Below, piece by piece: positions 1 through 5,787 of a DNA stretch of 5,856 bases. The stretch comes from Verrucomicrobiota bacterium (GTDB lineage Bacteria; Verrucomicrobiota; Verrucomicrobiia; Opitutales; Intestinicryptomonadaceae): NCBI GenBank assembly GCA_003343565.1, contig QALA01000037.1, positions 22,311-28,166 of the forward strand, in the 5' to 3' direction. How positions within the stretch are numbered: the stretch's first letter is position 1; the number at the start of each line of letters is the position of its first letter. Under the pieces are notes generated by a model. That model did not search any database and had not been told where the DNA came from. It worked only from the letters and a program-made list of their open reading frames with translations. Made by a program: the position numbers and the translations under genes.

Positions 1-156
1 TCTTCCGGAGACGACTACATGGCGCAGTTCGCCTTGTACGACGACGGCTTGTACGTCTATTACACGGCAGTGCCGGAACCTGCGGAATTGGCTGCGCTGT
101 TCGGAGCGATTGCGCTGGGCTTTGCCGCGTGGCGCAGGCGCAGGGCCGGGCGTTAA
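1..156 (+). CDS. PEP-CTERM sorting domain protein, C-terminal fragment (5' end outside window)
   Basis: Only the last 51 codons are present, open from base 1 to TAA at 154-156. The visible protein ends in a complete PEP-CTERM signal: VPEPAE, then a hydrophobic helix rich in Ala, Leu and Gly, then WRRRRAGR. In this family the PEP motif, helix and basic tail direct an exported protein to an exosortase, which is thought to cleave near the motif and release or attach the protein at the surface. The about 23 residues before the motif (SGDDY..., ALYDDGLYVYYT) match the same segment of the next gene (its residues 499-521) almost residue for residue, so the two are paralogues at least over this C-terminal domain. 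The passenger lies outside the window, so its function cannot be judged. A terminator follows 38 bp after the stop. Confidence 0.93.
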   Translation, partial: SSGDDYMAQFALYDDGLYVYYTAVPEPAELAALFGAIALGFAAWRRRRAGR

Positions 157-194
157 GAGCGTCGAAAAGCGTGAGCGCAAAAGCGTAGAAAATG

Positions 195-240
195 AAAAAG
201 CCCGTCGGCGTTTGCGCCGCTTCGGGCTTTTTGTTTTTTT
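195..240 (+). terminator. Intrinsic terminator after the first PEP-CTERM gene
   Basis: The arms AAAAAGCCCG (195-204) and CGGGCTTTTT (223-232) pair perfectly. An inner CGGCG (206-210) pairs with CGCCG (215-219) around a TTTG loop. A T-rich run follows to 240. The A-run on the 5' arm means the element could also stop transcription coming from the right. Near-identical elements follow the other two PEP-CTERM genes. Confidence 0.93.
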
Positions 241-259
241 GGCAGGTGGGAATGCGCGG

Positions 260-284
260 GCAGTTTCGCCATTTCGGCAACTGC
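260..284 (+). other. Conserved hairpin just after the terminator, copy A
   Basis: GCAGTT (260-265) pairs with AACTGC (279-284), and GCC (268-270) with GGC (276-278), leaving a TC bulge and an ATTTC loop. Copy B (2393-2417) keeps the same pairs and differs only in the loop. It lies downstream of the terminator, so it would be transcribed only by readthrough or from an unseen promoter. Function unknown. Confidence 0.5.
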
Positions 285-340
285 GGATAGGTATTATAGT
301 TGTGAGGAAAACATTGTATATTGCGTTTGCCGCGCCGCCG

Positions 341-353
341 CCCGCAAAGCGGG
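341..353 (+). other. GC-rich small hairpin, copy A
   Basis: CCCGC (341-345), AAA loop, GCGGG (349-353). The sequence before it, GCGCCGCCG, is identical to copy B at 2470-2488, where the stem is longer. No T-tract follows, so it is not a standard terminator. It resembles a REP-like palindrome, but only two copies can be seen here. Confidence 0.45.
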
Positions 354-560
354 TTGTGTTTTGTTCGTGGTGATTGCGCAGGGTTTTACCGTGTGACGCG
401 GGCGCAGGGCATAAGTATGGCGCGGAACGCGGCGCGAAGCGAAACGTCGGAAGGCGTTGCAATTTTCGTTCGGCATTCGGTTTTTCGGGCGGATATAACG
501 GCGAGAAAAAAATAACTTTATTGCGGTTCTTTCTTTTTGAAAATCCGTCAAATAAAAATA

Positions 561-588
561 TTGACTAATCCGCCTTTCAGTCTAAATT
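561..588 (+). promoter_or_regulatory. Sigma70-like promoter of the 549-residue PEP-CTERM gene
   Basis: TTGACT (561-566) is one base from the consensus -35 box. A 16-bp spacer leads to TAAATT (583-588) as the -10 box. The flanks are A/T-rich. Transcription would begin near 595, leaving a leader of about 43 nt before the ATG at 638. The gene has a terminator before it and one after it, which fits single-gene transcription. Confidence 0.6.
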
Positions 589-637
589 TATTTACACACT
601 TACGAGATTGTAAAATTAAGAAATAGAAGTTTACGGT

Positions 638-2287
638 ATGAAAAGCATATTTTCTGCGCTCTTGTCCTTGTCCGCTTCCGCGCTTGCCCTCACGGCGTCC
701 GCCCAAATCAACTGGATCTTTGATTCGGAAAAATACACTTCGCTCGTAAATTGGAGCCAGAGTTTCGGGACTGCCGGGGAAAGCGATTCCGGCTACTGGT
801 ACTATCTGGACGAAGACGGCTCAACTCGCCATTACATAGCCGGCGGCACAATATCTTCGGCCGACAGCATCACCGTTGACTCCACCCTATCCGGAAGCAA
901 TATCTTAATCAGGTTGGATACCGACGTCAGCCTTGCGAATGTAAATATTTTGGGGGATAAGGGTGTCAATCTCGAAGGGACTGCAAATACAAACAAGCTT
1001 ACCGTCAGCGGCACAATAACCAATGAAAACACTTCCGGGGGCATTAACTTCAATCAAATGGATTTGAACGCCGCCTCTATCTATGCGACCGGCTGCAATA
1101 TTACTTCCAACAATATGTACAAAGTGCATATCGATTCGTTTACCGACAAAAATAACAGGAGGTATCAAGTCGGCGCCAACGGATCCGTTATGGAGCGCGC
1201 CGCAGCCGGCACCGACACTTTTGAAAACGGCATTGCCAATCCCGACGTTTATATCGGATATGCGTCTTGCGACGGCGTTTTTCTCAATAACATAAACAAT
1301 CAGAGCACGGATCTCTACTATGAGTTCGGCGGATTGAACGGCACCTGCGGCATCACTTCAAACGCCACTAACTCCAATTACACAACAAATATAATATTGT
1401 CCAATACCAACGTGGATACAGCCTATAACGCCAGCTATGGCATTAGAGAGTACAACGGCGGGCCCAATTCCATAATAACTTCCATTCAGAAAATCCGCCT
1501 GGTAATGAAAGGAACCGACGGCGCAATACAGAATTTTCGCTGCTATGATTGGTCGGATTGCCAGATGCTGATGTCGGGCGGAGTGACGATGATATCCGGT
1601 TCGCTGAGGATAAATTTCAATCAAAAAATTTCTGCCTACACTTATAAGACCGACGCGAATACGAGGGTGTACTGGACCGTCGCGGACAATGCGTCCGCCG
1701 AAAGAACCACTTTTTCCCACGGCGATTTGGTCATGCAGGGAGGGGACTTCGGCTCGTGGGTTGACTCTTCGTCTTACGGCTCATTCCGCTTTACGAACAT
1801 AAAGTATTCCGGCGGCACGATAACGTTGCGCATGGACGGAGCCGACAAAATGGACTCCATCGATTTGACGAGCTATTACAAGGCGACGGCCGAAATTACC
1901 GACGCAACTGGCAACGTAAATACCGAGACTCTCGGAGATGTCGTTTATGAAAAGGTGGACGGCGGCACGATAACGCGCGAAGAGGGCGCGGGAAAAATAA
2001 CGTTCAACTTTACCGGCAATCTCCTGTGGCTGGTGGACTATGAGGCTGAAGGCAAACAGGGCGTCAGGGTAATTGCTTGGGACGCCGCGCCGGACGCGCT
2101 TACGGCCTCCGACTTTGCCGCGAATGCCTTTACCTCCGGCGACGATTATATCGCCAACTTCGCCCTGTACGACGACGGCTTGTATGTCTATTACACGGTA
2201 GTGCCGGAACCCGCGGAATTGGCTGCGTTGTTCGGAGCGGTTGCGCTGGGATTTGCCGCGTGGCGCAGACGCAAGGCCGGACGTTAA
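638..2287 (+). CDS. Exported PEP-CTERM surface protein, beta-repeat passenger (549 aa)
   Basis: The protein starts with a Sec signal peptide: Lys2, a hydrophobic core, and a likely cut after ASA at residue 22. A long passenger rich in Ser, Thr, Asn, Gly and aromatic residues follows (about 23-498), with GGTI/ITV-type beta-strand periodicity as in adhesin-like or beta-helix proteins. It contains five cysteines (153, 211, 237, 302, 308), whereas the next gene's product has none. Residues 499-521 form the pre-anchor segment shared with the upstream gene. Residues 521-549 are the PEP-CTERM signal: PEP at 523-525, a helix at about 526-542, then RRRKAGR. No catalytic motif was recognised, so a structural, adhesive or matrix role is inferred only. 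The ATG at 638 is supported by the signal peptide directly after it; the ribosome site is weak (AGAAG at 625-629, 8 nt spacing). Sorting would need an exosortase encoded elsewhere. Confidence 0.93.
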   Translation: MKSIFSALLSLSASALALTASAQINWIFDSEKYTSLVNWSQSFGTAGESDSGYWYYLDEDGSTRHYIAGGTISSADSITVDSTLSGSNILIRLDTDVSLANVNILGDKGVNLEGTANTNKLTVSGTITNENTSGGINFNQMDLNAASIYATGCNITSNNMYKVHIDSFTDKNNRRYQVGANGSVMERAAAGTDTFENGIANPDVYIGYASCDGVFLNNINNQSTDLYYEFGGLNGTCGITSNATNSNYTTNIILSNTNVDTAYNASYGIREYNGGPNSIITSIQKIRLVMKGTDGAIQNFRCYDWSDCQMLMSGGVTMISGSLRINFNQKISAYTYKTDANTRVYWTVADNASAERTTFSHGDLVMQGGDFGSWVDSSSYGSFRFTNIKYSGGTITLRMDGADKMDSIDLTSYYKATAEITDATGNVNTETLGDVVYEKVDGGTITREEGAGKITFNFTGNLLWLVDYEAEGKQGVRVIAWDAAPDALTASDFAANAFTSGDDYIANFALYDDGLYVYYTVVPEPAELAALFGAVALGFAAWRRRKAGR

Positions 2288-2327
2288 TAGCGTCGAAAAG
2301 CGTCAGGCGCAAAAGTATAGAAAATGG

Positions 2328-2365
2328 AAAAGCCCGTCGGCGGTTATGCCGCTTCGGGCTTTTTT
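2328..2365 (+). terminator. Intrinsic terminator after the 549-residue PEP-CTERM gene
   Basis: AAAAGCCCG (2328-2336) pairs with CGGGCTTTT (2355-2363), with an inner GCGG/CCGC stem (2340-2343 / 2349-2352) and a T-run to 2365. The outer arms match those after the first and third genes; the changes fall in the inner loop. Confidence 0.93.
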
Positions 2366-2392
2366 GTTCTTTGGGGAAGTGGGAATGCGCGG

Positions 2393-2417
2393 GCAGTTTC
2401 GCCATTTTGGCAACTGC
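2393..2417 (+). other. Conserved hairpin just after the terminator, copy B
   Basis: GCAGTT (2393-2398) pairs with AACTGC (2412-2417), and GCC (2401-2403) with GGC (2409-2411), around an ATTTT loop. All paired bases match copy A at 260-284; only one loop base differs. Confidence 0.5.
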
Positions 2418-2469
2418 GGGGAGATTTGCAGTCAGGCCGAAAACATTGCGTTTTGCGTCTGTCGCGCCG

Positions 2470-2488
2470 CCGCCCGCAAAGCGGGCGG
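2470..2488 (+). other. Perfect GC hairpin with AAA loop, copy B
   Basis: CCGCCCGC (2470-2477) and GCGGGCGG (2481-2488) form a perfect 8-bp stem around AAA. The A copy keeps only five pairs because its right arm has changed to GCGGGTTG. There is no T-tract. It could be a REP-like palindrome or a structured RNA element; nothing here decides. Confidence 0.5.
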
Positions 2489-2649
2489 TAATTGTTCAGG
2501 ACGTTTGCGTAGTGTGTTGAGGTATGGCGCGCGCAGGGTTTTGGCATAACGCGGAACACGGCACGAAGCGAAACTGCAGCGTTTGCTGTTGCCGCGCCAT
2601 TGGAAGGCGTTGCGATTCCCGTTAGGCGTTCGGCATTGCGTGTGGGCGG

Positions 2650-3110
2650 TATGGCGTAGGATAAAGGTTCGATTGTCTGCAAGTTTGGACGGCACAATAG
2701 TAAGCGCATTGCAAATGTGTCGCGCCCTATGTTTTATTACCTTGTATCTTGCGCCTTGTTTCTGGCGTTGGGCAGGGGTATGATTTTTACAGTGGCGTTC
2801 GTTTTCGCCGGTCTTGATGCGGGCGATTTTTGCAAATTGTCCGTTTAAATGTTATCCGCTTTTGTTTTGTAAATTTCGGTTTCGTTTGAGCCGCACATTT
2901 TAGGCGGATCTTACGGCGTTTTGTTTCTTTGGCGCTTTGTGCAGGGTTTTGCCGGGTCTTTGCGGTGCGGCGCAGGACAGACGTATATATGTATGTGCAT
3001 GCGCAAGTTCGCTCGCAGGCGCGGGCGCGCAAAATGCGTTAAGAATGTTGAATGCGTTGAAGGATTGCTTGGCAATCCGTTTTCATATGCGCATCTGCCG
3101 GTTGTTGCAT
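2650..3110. other. Intergenic DNA without a recognisable gene
   Basis: No open frame here has a convincing start, ribosome site or recognisable protein. Three local items are visible. One is a GCAGGGTTTTGCCGGGT block (2941-2957) that echoes 378-387 and 2533-2542 of the long repeat. One is a 25-nt strictly alternating purine/pyrimidine tract (2981-3005). One is a perfect 7-bp hairpin, GGATTGC TTG GCAATCC (3062-3078). The stretch may be eroded repeat sequence. Confidence 0.5.
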
Positions 3111-3127
3111 GGAAAGGCGATTGGCAG

Positions 3128-3330
3128 TGGTAGGGGGGTAGGGAGAGGGGGTTGAAAGCTTTTGGCGGTTTGAAACGGGTATAGATTTGTCTTTTTAAAT
3201 GGCGGAACGGAAGGGGGGCGGGAGGAGAAGAGAAAAAGAACAAAAGCGGGAGGAGGGGATAGGGGAGGTTATGGTGTGGGGAGGGGGGAGAAAGAAAAGG
3301 AATGTAAAGTAGAAGGTTGGGGGTAATTAC
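3128..3330 (+). other. G-rich polypurine tract upstream of the third gene's promoter
   Basis: The + strand is strongly purine-biased. In 3201-3300 only 11 of 100 bases are pyrimidines. G-runs include 3133-3138, 3141-3143 and 3147-3151, then 3213-3218, 3220-3222, 3248-3250, 3255-3258, 3262-3265, 3278-3281 and 3283-3288. The last five could fold as a G-quadruplex with one 12-nt loop. The tract ends just before the -35 box at 3341. Confidence 0.7.
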
Positions 3331-3340
3331 TTAAAATAGC

Positions 3341-3369
3341 TTGACACATAGGCATCGTTTTTTTATTAG
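3341..3369 (+). promoter_or_regulatory. Sigma70-like promoter of the 502-residue PEP-CTERM gene
   Basis: A perfect TTGACA (3341-3346) is followed by a 17-bp spacer and TATTAG (3364-3369), which matches four of six -10 consensus bases. Transcription would start near 3376, giving a leader of about 96 nt, clearly longer than the leader of the preceding gene. Confidence 0.65.
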
Positions 3370-3401
3370 TTTATCAAATTTGCAAAAGAGCCGATTAACC
3401 T

Positions 3402-3433
3402 AAATGCGCAGATTTTGTGTTTGCCGCATTTTT
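3402..3433 (+). promoter_or_regulatory. Leader hairpin with short T-run, possible attenuator
   Basis: AAATGCG (3402-3408) pairs perfectly with CGCATTT (3425-3431). CA (3409-3410) can also pair with TG (3422-3423) if C3424 bulges. The 3' arm runs into TTTTT (3429-3433). It lies in the inferred leader, about 28 nt before the ribosome site. The stem is A/T-rich and modest, so termination would be weak. No known riboswitch class is recognised. Confidence 0.3.
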
Positions 3434-3471
3434 CAAGGTATCGCGTGAAACAATTGAAATAAGAGATTGCC

Positions 3472-4980
3472 ATGAAAGAGTTTAAAATCGCATTGATCTT
3501 GCTGTCGGCTGTTGCCTTTTCCCAATCGTATGCGACCGATTATATAATACGTTCCACTGATACCGCCAACGGCAACACGCGTTTTCAAGGCACGAATGTG
3601 TCGAATTACACGTACAACATACAAATTCCCTCTTCCGGCCTCACCTCCGAGGACAGTCTTTTGGTCTACGGATACTACGATATCGCCAACGGCACGAAAA
3701 TTTCCGCAAACCGCTTTACCTATGTGAGCAATGGCAGGTGGGGCAATTCGTTTTCGTTTTACGGCGGTTCCAGTTCCAATGCCACGGTGATTCAGGCGCG
3801 GGAAATAATGTTTATGCTTCAGCCCGACAATCAGACGAGCTTCGATTACACCAAGGGAATAAACGCGGAGGATTTGACGGACTTGAGCGGATTGAGCAAC
3901 CTTCCCAATTTCAACGTCAACGGCTCGACGGTGACGTTCCGCGGGGAAATTGTCAACTCCAACGCGCTCAATATCAATATAGGTTCCGACTATATTTCCG
4001 GCCAAAGCTCTCTGACTCTCGAATCGTATGACGAAAACACCGCGGCGGAATACTCAGTCGGAACGGTGTACTTCAACTATTCGAAGCAGGGCTACGATTC
4101 CAACGGCGTATTTACGGTCGGGCGCGGGCTTACGCTGAATGCGGACAACATAACTTTTTCCTCCTCTTATAGCGAAGGGAAGGCTTATTCGTCGACGGTG
4201 AACATTGTAGACGGCGGAAGATTGAATTTGGGAGCTGTGAATTTTAGACTCGATTCCGATGCCGTGACGATAAACCACCTCGACGGCGTTTTGGCGGCCG
4301 GTTCGTCTTCGTACCTTGAGATTGGCACCGGAGGCCGTCCTGCCTCGCTCAATTATGTATTGGGCGAAAACGCGATATTCGACACCTCCAATGGGAGCAT
4401 ATATATTGAAAGCACAGCCAACCTTTCCTCAGCCGACGGCGTCAATGGAGGAATGCTGGTCAGGGGCGGCGGGGAGCTCAACATCTTTACCTCCGTCGAC
4501 GCTGTCACCGGCAAGGTTCACGTGACGGGCGGTTCGATTTTGCATTCAGATAACGGCTGGTTTGTCAATGCGCAGTCCGTTCAGGTCGACGCCGGTTCGA
4601 GGCTCGGATTCGACGGAGACATGCTCCTGAACGCCGACAGCAAAATAACGATAGGCGTGGATTCGGAGTCTCTTTTCGGACAAATCGGGAATACGGTGAC
4701 AATACTGTCGGAGGACGGCTCGTACGGTTCGCTGTATTTTATTCTCGGCGCGGACGCGTTTGAAAATTCCGACAGCATAACAATCGGTCTGGATTCTATA
4801 ATCGGGGATTCTTCGTTTGCGAATTGGGACAGTTTCGACATTTCGACAAATATGGGCGAATATTACATTCAGGACGGAAACATTACGTTTGTCGTTCCGG
4901 AGCCCGCGGAGTGGGCGGCGCTGTTCGGCGCGATTGCGCTGGGCGTTGCCGCGTGGCGCAGGCGCAGGGCCGGACGTTAA
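3472..4980 (+). CDS. Exported PEP-CTERM surface protein, beta-repeat passenger (502 aa)
   Basis: The signal peptide has a KEFK n-region, a core at about 6-16, and a likely cut after SYA at residue 21. The passenger (22-473) is rich in Ser, Asn, Gly and Asp and has no cysteine. From about residue 215 it shows repeated strand-turn patterns (LTLNADNITF, VNIVDGGRLNLG, GGELNIF, VQVDAGSRLGF) typical of right-handed beta-helix or autotransporter-like passengers, but there is no beta-barrel domain. The PEP-CTERM signal occupies 474-502: PEP at 476-478, a helix at about 479-495, then RRRRAGR. The ATG at 3472 has AAGAG (3461-3465) six bases upstream and leads straight into the signal peptide. Outside the anchor I see no similarity to the preceding gene, and the shared pre-anchor segment is absent. 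Role inferred: surface or matrix structure, or adhesion; no enzymatic motif seen. Confidence 0.93.
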   Translation: MKEFKIALILLSAVAFSQSYATDYIIRSTDTANGNTRFQGTNVSNYTYNIQIPSSGLTSEDSLLVYGYYDIANGTKISANRFTYVSNGRWGNSFSFYGGSSSNATVIQAREIMFMLQPDNQTSFDYTKGINAEDLTDLSGLSNLPNFNVNGSTVTFRGEIVNSNALNINIGSDYISGQSSLTLESYDENTAAEYSVGTVYFNYSKQGYDSNGVFTVGRGLTLNADNITFSSSYSEGKAYSSTVNIVDGGRLNLGAVNFRLDSDAVTINHLDGVLAAGSSSYLEIGTGGRPASLNYVLGENAIFDTSNGSIYIESTANLSSADGVNGGMLVRGGGELNIFTSVDAVTGKVHVTGGSILHSDNGWFVNAQSVQVDAGSRLGFDGDMLLNADSKITIGVDSESLFGQIGNTVTILSEDGSYGSLYFILGADAFENSDSITIGLDSIIGDSSFANWDSFDISTNMGEYYIQDGNITFVVPEPAEWAALFGAIALGVAAWRRRRAGR

Positions 4981-5057
4981 AAGCGCCGAAAACGTTGGAC
5001 GTAAAAACGTAGAAAACGAAAAAGCCCGTCGGCGGTTGTGCCGCTTCGGGCTTTTTT
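4894..5057 (+). repeat. Anchor-plus-terminator cassette, third copy
   Basis: The last 87 bases of this gene match the first gene's tail (70-156) at 78 of 87 positions by hand count. The 38-bp spacer after the stop has the same length as that of the first gene and 28 of 38 matches. The terminator then differs at only two positions through its 3' arm. Similarity fades soon after the terminator and is absent upstream of the PEP motif. Confidence 0.8.
5019..5057 (+). terminator. Intrinsic terminator after the 502-residue PEP-CTERM gene
   Basis: AAAAAGCCCG (5019-5028) pairs with CGGGCTTTTT (5047-5056), with an inner GCGG/CCGC stem (5032-5035 / 5041-5044) and six Ts. It is the same element as after the other two PEP-CTERM genes. 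Confidence 0.93.
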
Positions 5058-5654
5058 GTTTGCCTAAAATGCGTGGACAGTCGAAGGCGGGGCGCGCAGA
5101 AAGAATCGAAACTTTTGCTCGGCTAATTTGACTTTATCCACTTTACGAATTGCGGGAGTTTTCAAAAGAATAGTTTGGCCGCTTGTAAATTTATTGCCGC
5201 GCGATTTCAATTTTGCGCGATGTCCGGCGGTTTGGCGCGCAATCTGGGTGCGGCTTCGAAAGTTTGGCAAAACGGGCGATATTTTTCTTTTCGCAGATTC
5301 CCTCTTTCCGTATTCGGCGGCGAATTTCAGTTTGCATGCTATCTTTGCTCGCTCTGCAATATTTTGCCAAGTGCGGCGACTTTCGGCAATCTGTGCCGCG
5401 ATCTGTATTAACGCGGTACGGACGACGCCTTTCAGCCGTTGTCCGAAGCAAATTGCCGACGGTTTTTCGCGCGCGTTTCTGCCGCTAAAAAAATATGCCT
5501 GCTCTACTATGCCTATTGCTAAGCCGCCTAAAATTTTCTTCGGAAAATCGCCTTCAAACGCAAAGGCATTTGAAATCCCGGCCGACTTTGCAATCCTGCG
5601 ATATTCGGCGGAGTTTGAATTTTTTTCGGCGTATCGTGAAGTTTGACTTAGGAA
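5058..5654. other. Unassigned region with a long unexplained open frame
   Basis: No gene is recognised. One + frame is open from 5068 to a TGA at 5644-5646 (about 192 codons). Its first listed start is a TTG at 5128 with no ribosome site. The translation is rich in Phe, Ala and basic residues, has scattered cysteines, no signal peptide and no motif I know, and uses CGA, AGA and TTA codons more than the neighbouring genes do. The in-register antisense frame is also open over about 5191-5451. This could be a decayed gene, a foreign gene or chance. Confidence 0.35.
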
Positions 5655-5787
5655 AAATGAAGTAGGATTTGGGAAAATATTTTTGGGAGAGGCGTTGCAA
5701 GGCGGTTCAGGGAGGCTACTGTAAGGGGAGTGCAGGTTGTGTTAAGTTTGGAACAGGGTGAAAGCCATTCCAAATCTTACTTCATTT
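5655..5787. repeat. Long imperfect inverted repeat (20-bp arms, 93-bp spacer)
   Basis: The left arm 5655-5674 is complementary to 5768-5787 over 20 positions, with two G-T mispairs that become wobble pairs in RNA; the 18-base core matches at 17 positions. A second complementary pair, AGTTTGGAA (5745-5753) with TTCCAAACT (5809-5817), interlocks with it. An alternative short hairpin TTTGGAA (5747-5753) / TTCCAAA (5768-5774) is also possible. No gene lies inside. It may be a structured RNA, an operator-scale palindrome or the ends of a small non-autonomous element. Confidence 0.6.

Larger units (their letters stand above)
1..492 (+). repeat. Long direct repeat, copy A (gene tail + terminator + downstream DNA)
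   Basis: This stretch aligns with 2132-2649. The match is high from the pre-anchor codons through the terminator to the AACTGC block near 285, then patchy. Strong islands in the patchy part are the GCGCCGCCGCCCGCAAAGCG block (332-351), GCAGGGTTTT (378-387), GCGAAGCGAAAC (434-445) and GGAAGGCGTTGC (449-460). No transposase or target-site duplication is seen, so duplication of a gene with its 3' flank explains it better than an insertion element. Confidence 0.75.
2132..2649 (+). repeat. Long direct repeat, copy B
   Basis: This is the partner of 1-492. It covers the last 51 codons of the 549-residue gene, the stop, the 3' spacer, the terminator and about 280 bp beyond. It ends in a shared GGGCGG (2644-2649, matching 487-492). 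Copy B is about 26 bp longer because of small insertions in its distal part. Coding and near-terminator parts are much better conserved than the distal part. Confidence 0.75.

Noticed and set aside
241..560. Insertion sequence or MITE explanation for the long repeat
   Set aside because: No transposase, terminal inverted repeat or target-site duplication is visible, and the repeat starts inside coding sequence. Gene-plus-flank duplication fits better.
2077..2520. 147-residue + open frame across the end of the 549-residue gene
   Set aside because: It overlaps the PEP-CTERM tail in another frame and runs through the terminator. Its product is an Arg/Cys-rich shadow with no motif.
2658..2685. 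T-arm-like GGTTCGATTGTC suggesting a tRNA
   Set aside because: The flanking bases do not pair as a T stem, and no acceptor, D or anticodon arm can be found around it.
3062..3078. Perfect 7-bp hairpin GGATTGC TTG GCAATCC as a terminator
   Set aside because: There is no T-run after it and no gene ends upstream. It is kept only as a note within the intergenic entry.
2911..3243. 110-residue minus-strand open frame
   Set aside because: It arises from the polypurine tract read on the other strand (Pro/Ser/Phe-rich) and has no ribosome site or recognisable domain.
3433..4005. 190-residue minus-strand open frame inside the 502-residue gene
   Set aside because: It is antisense to a clear signal-peptide-bearing coding region and has no motif; a shadow frame.
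5690..5775. Cobalamin-riboswitch-like fragments (CTACTGTAAGGGGAG; GGGTGAAAGCCATTCC)
   Set aside because: The fragments resemble conserved boxes of that class, but they occur in the wrong order and the remaining core is missing.
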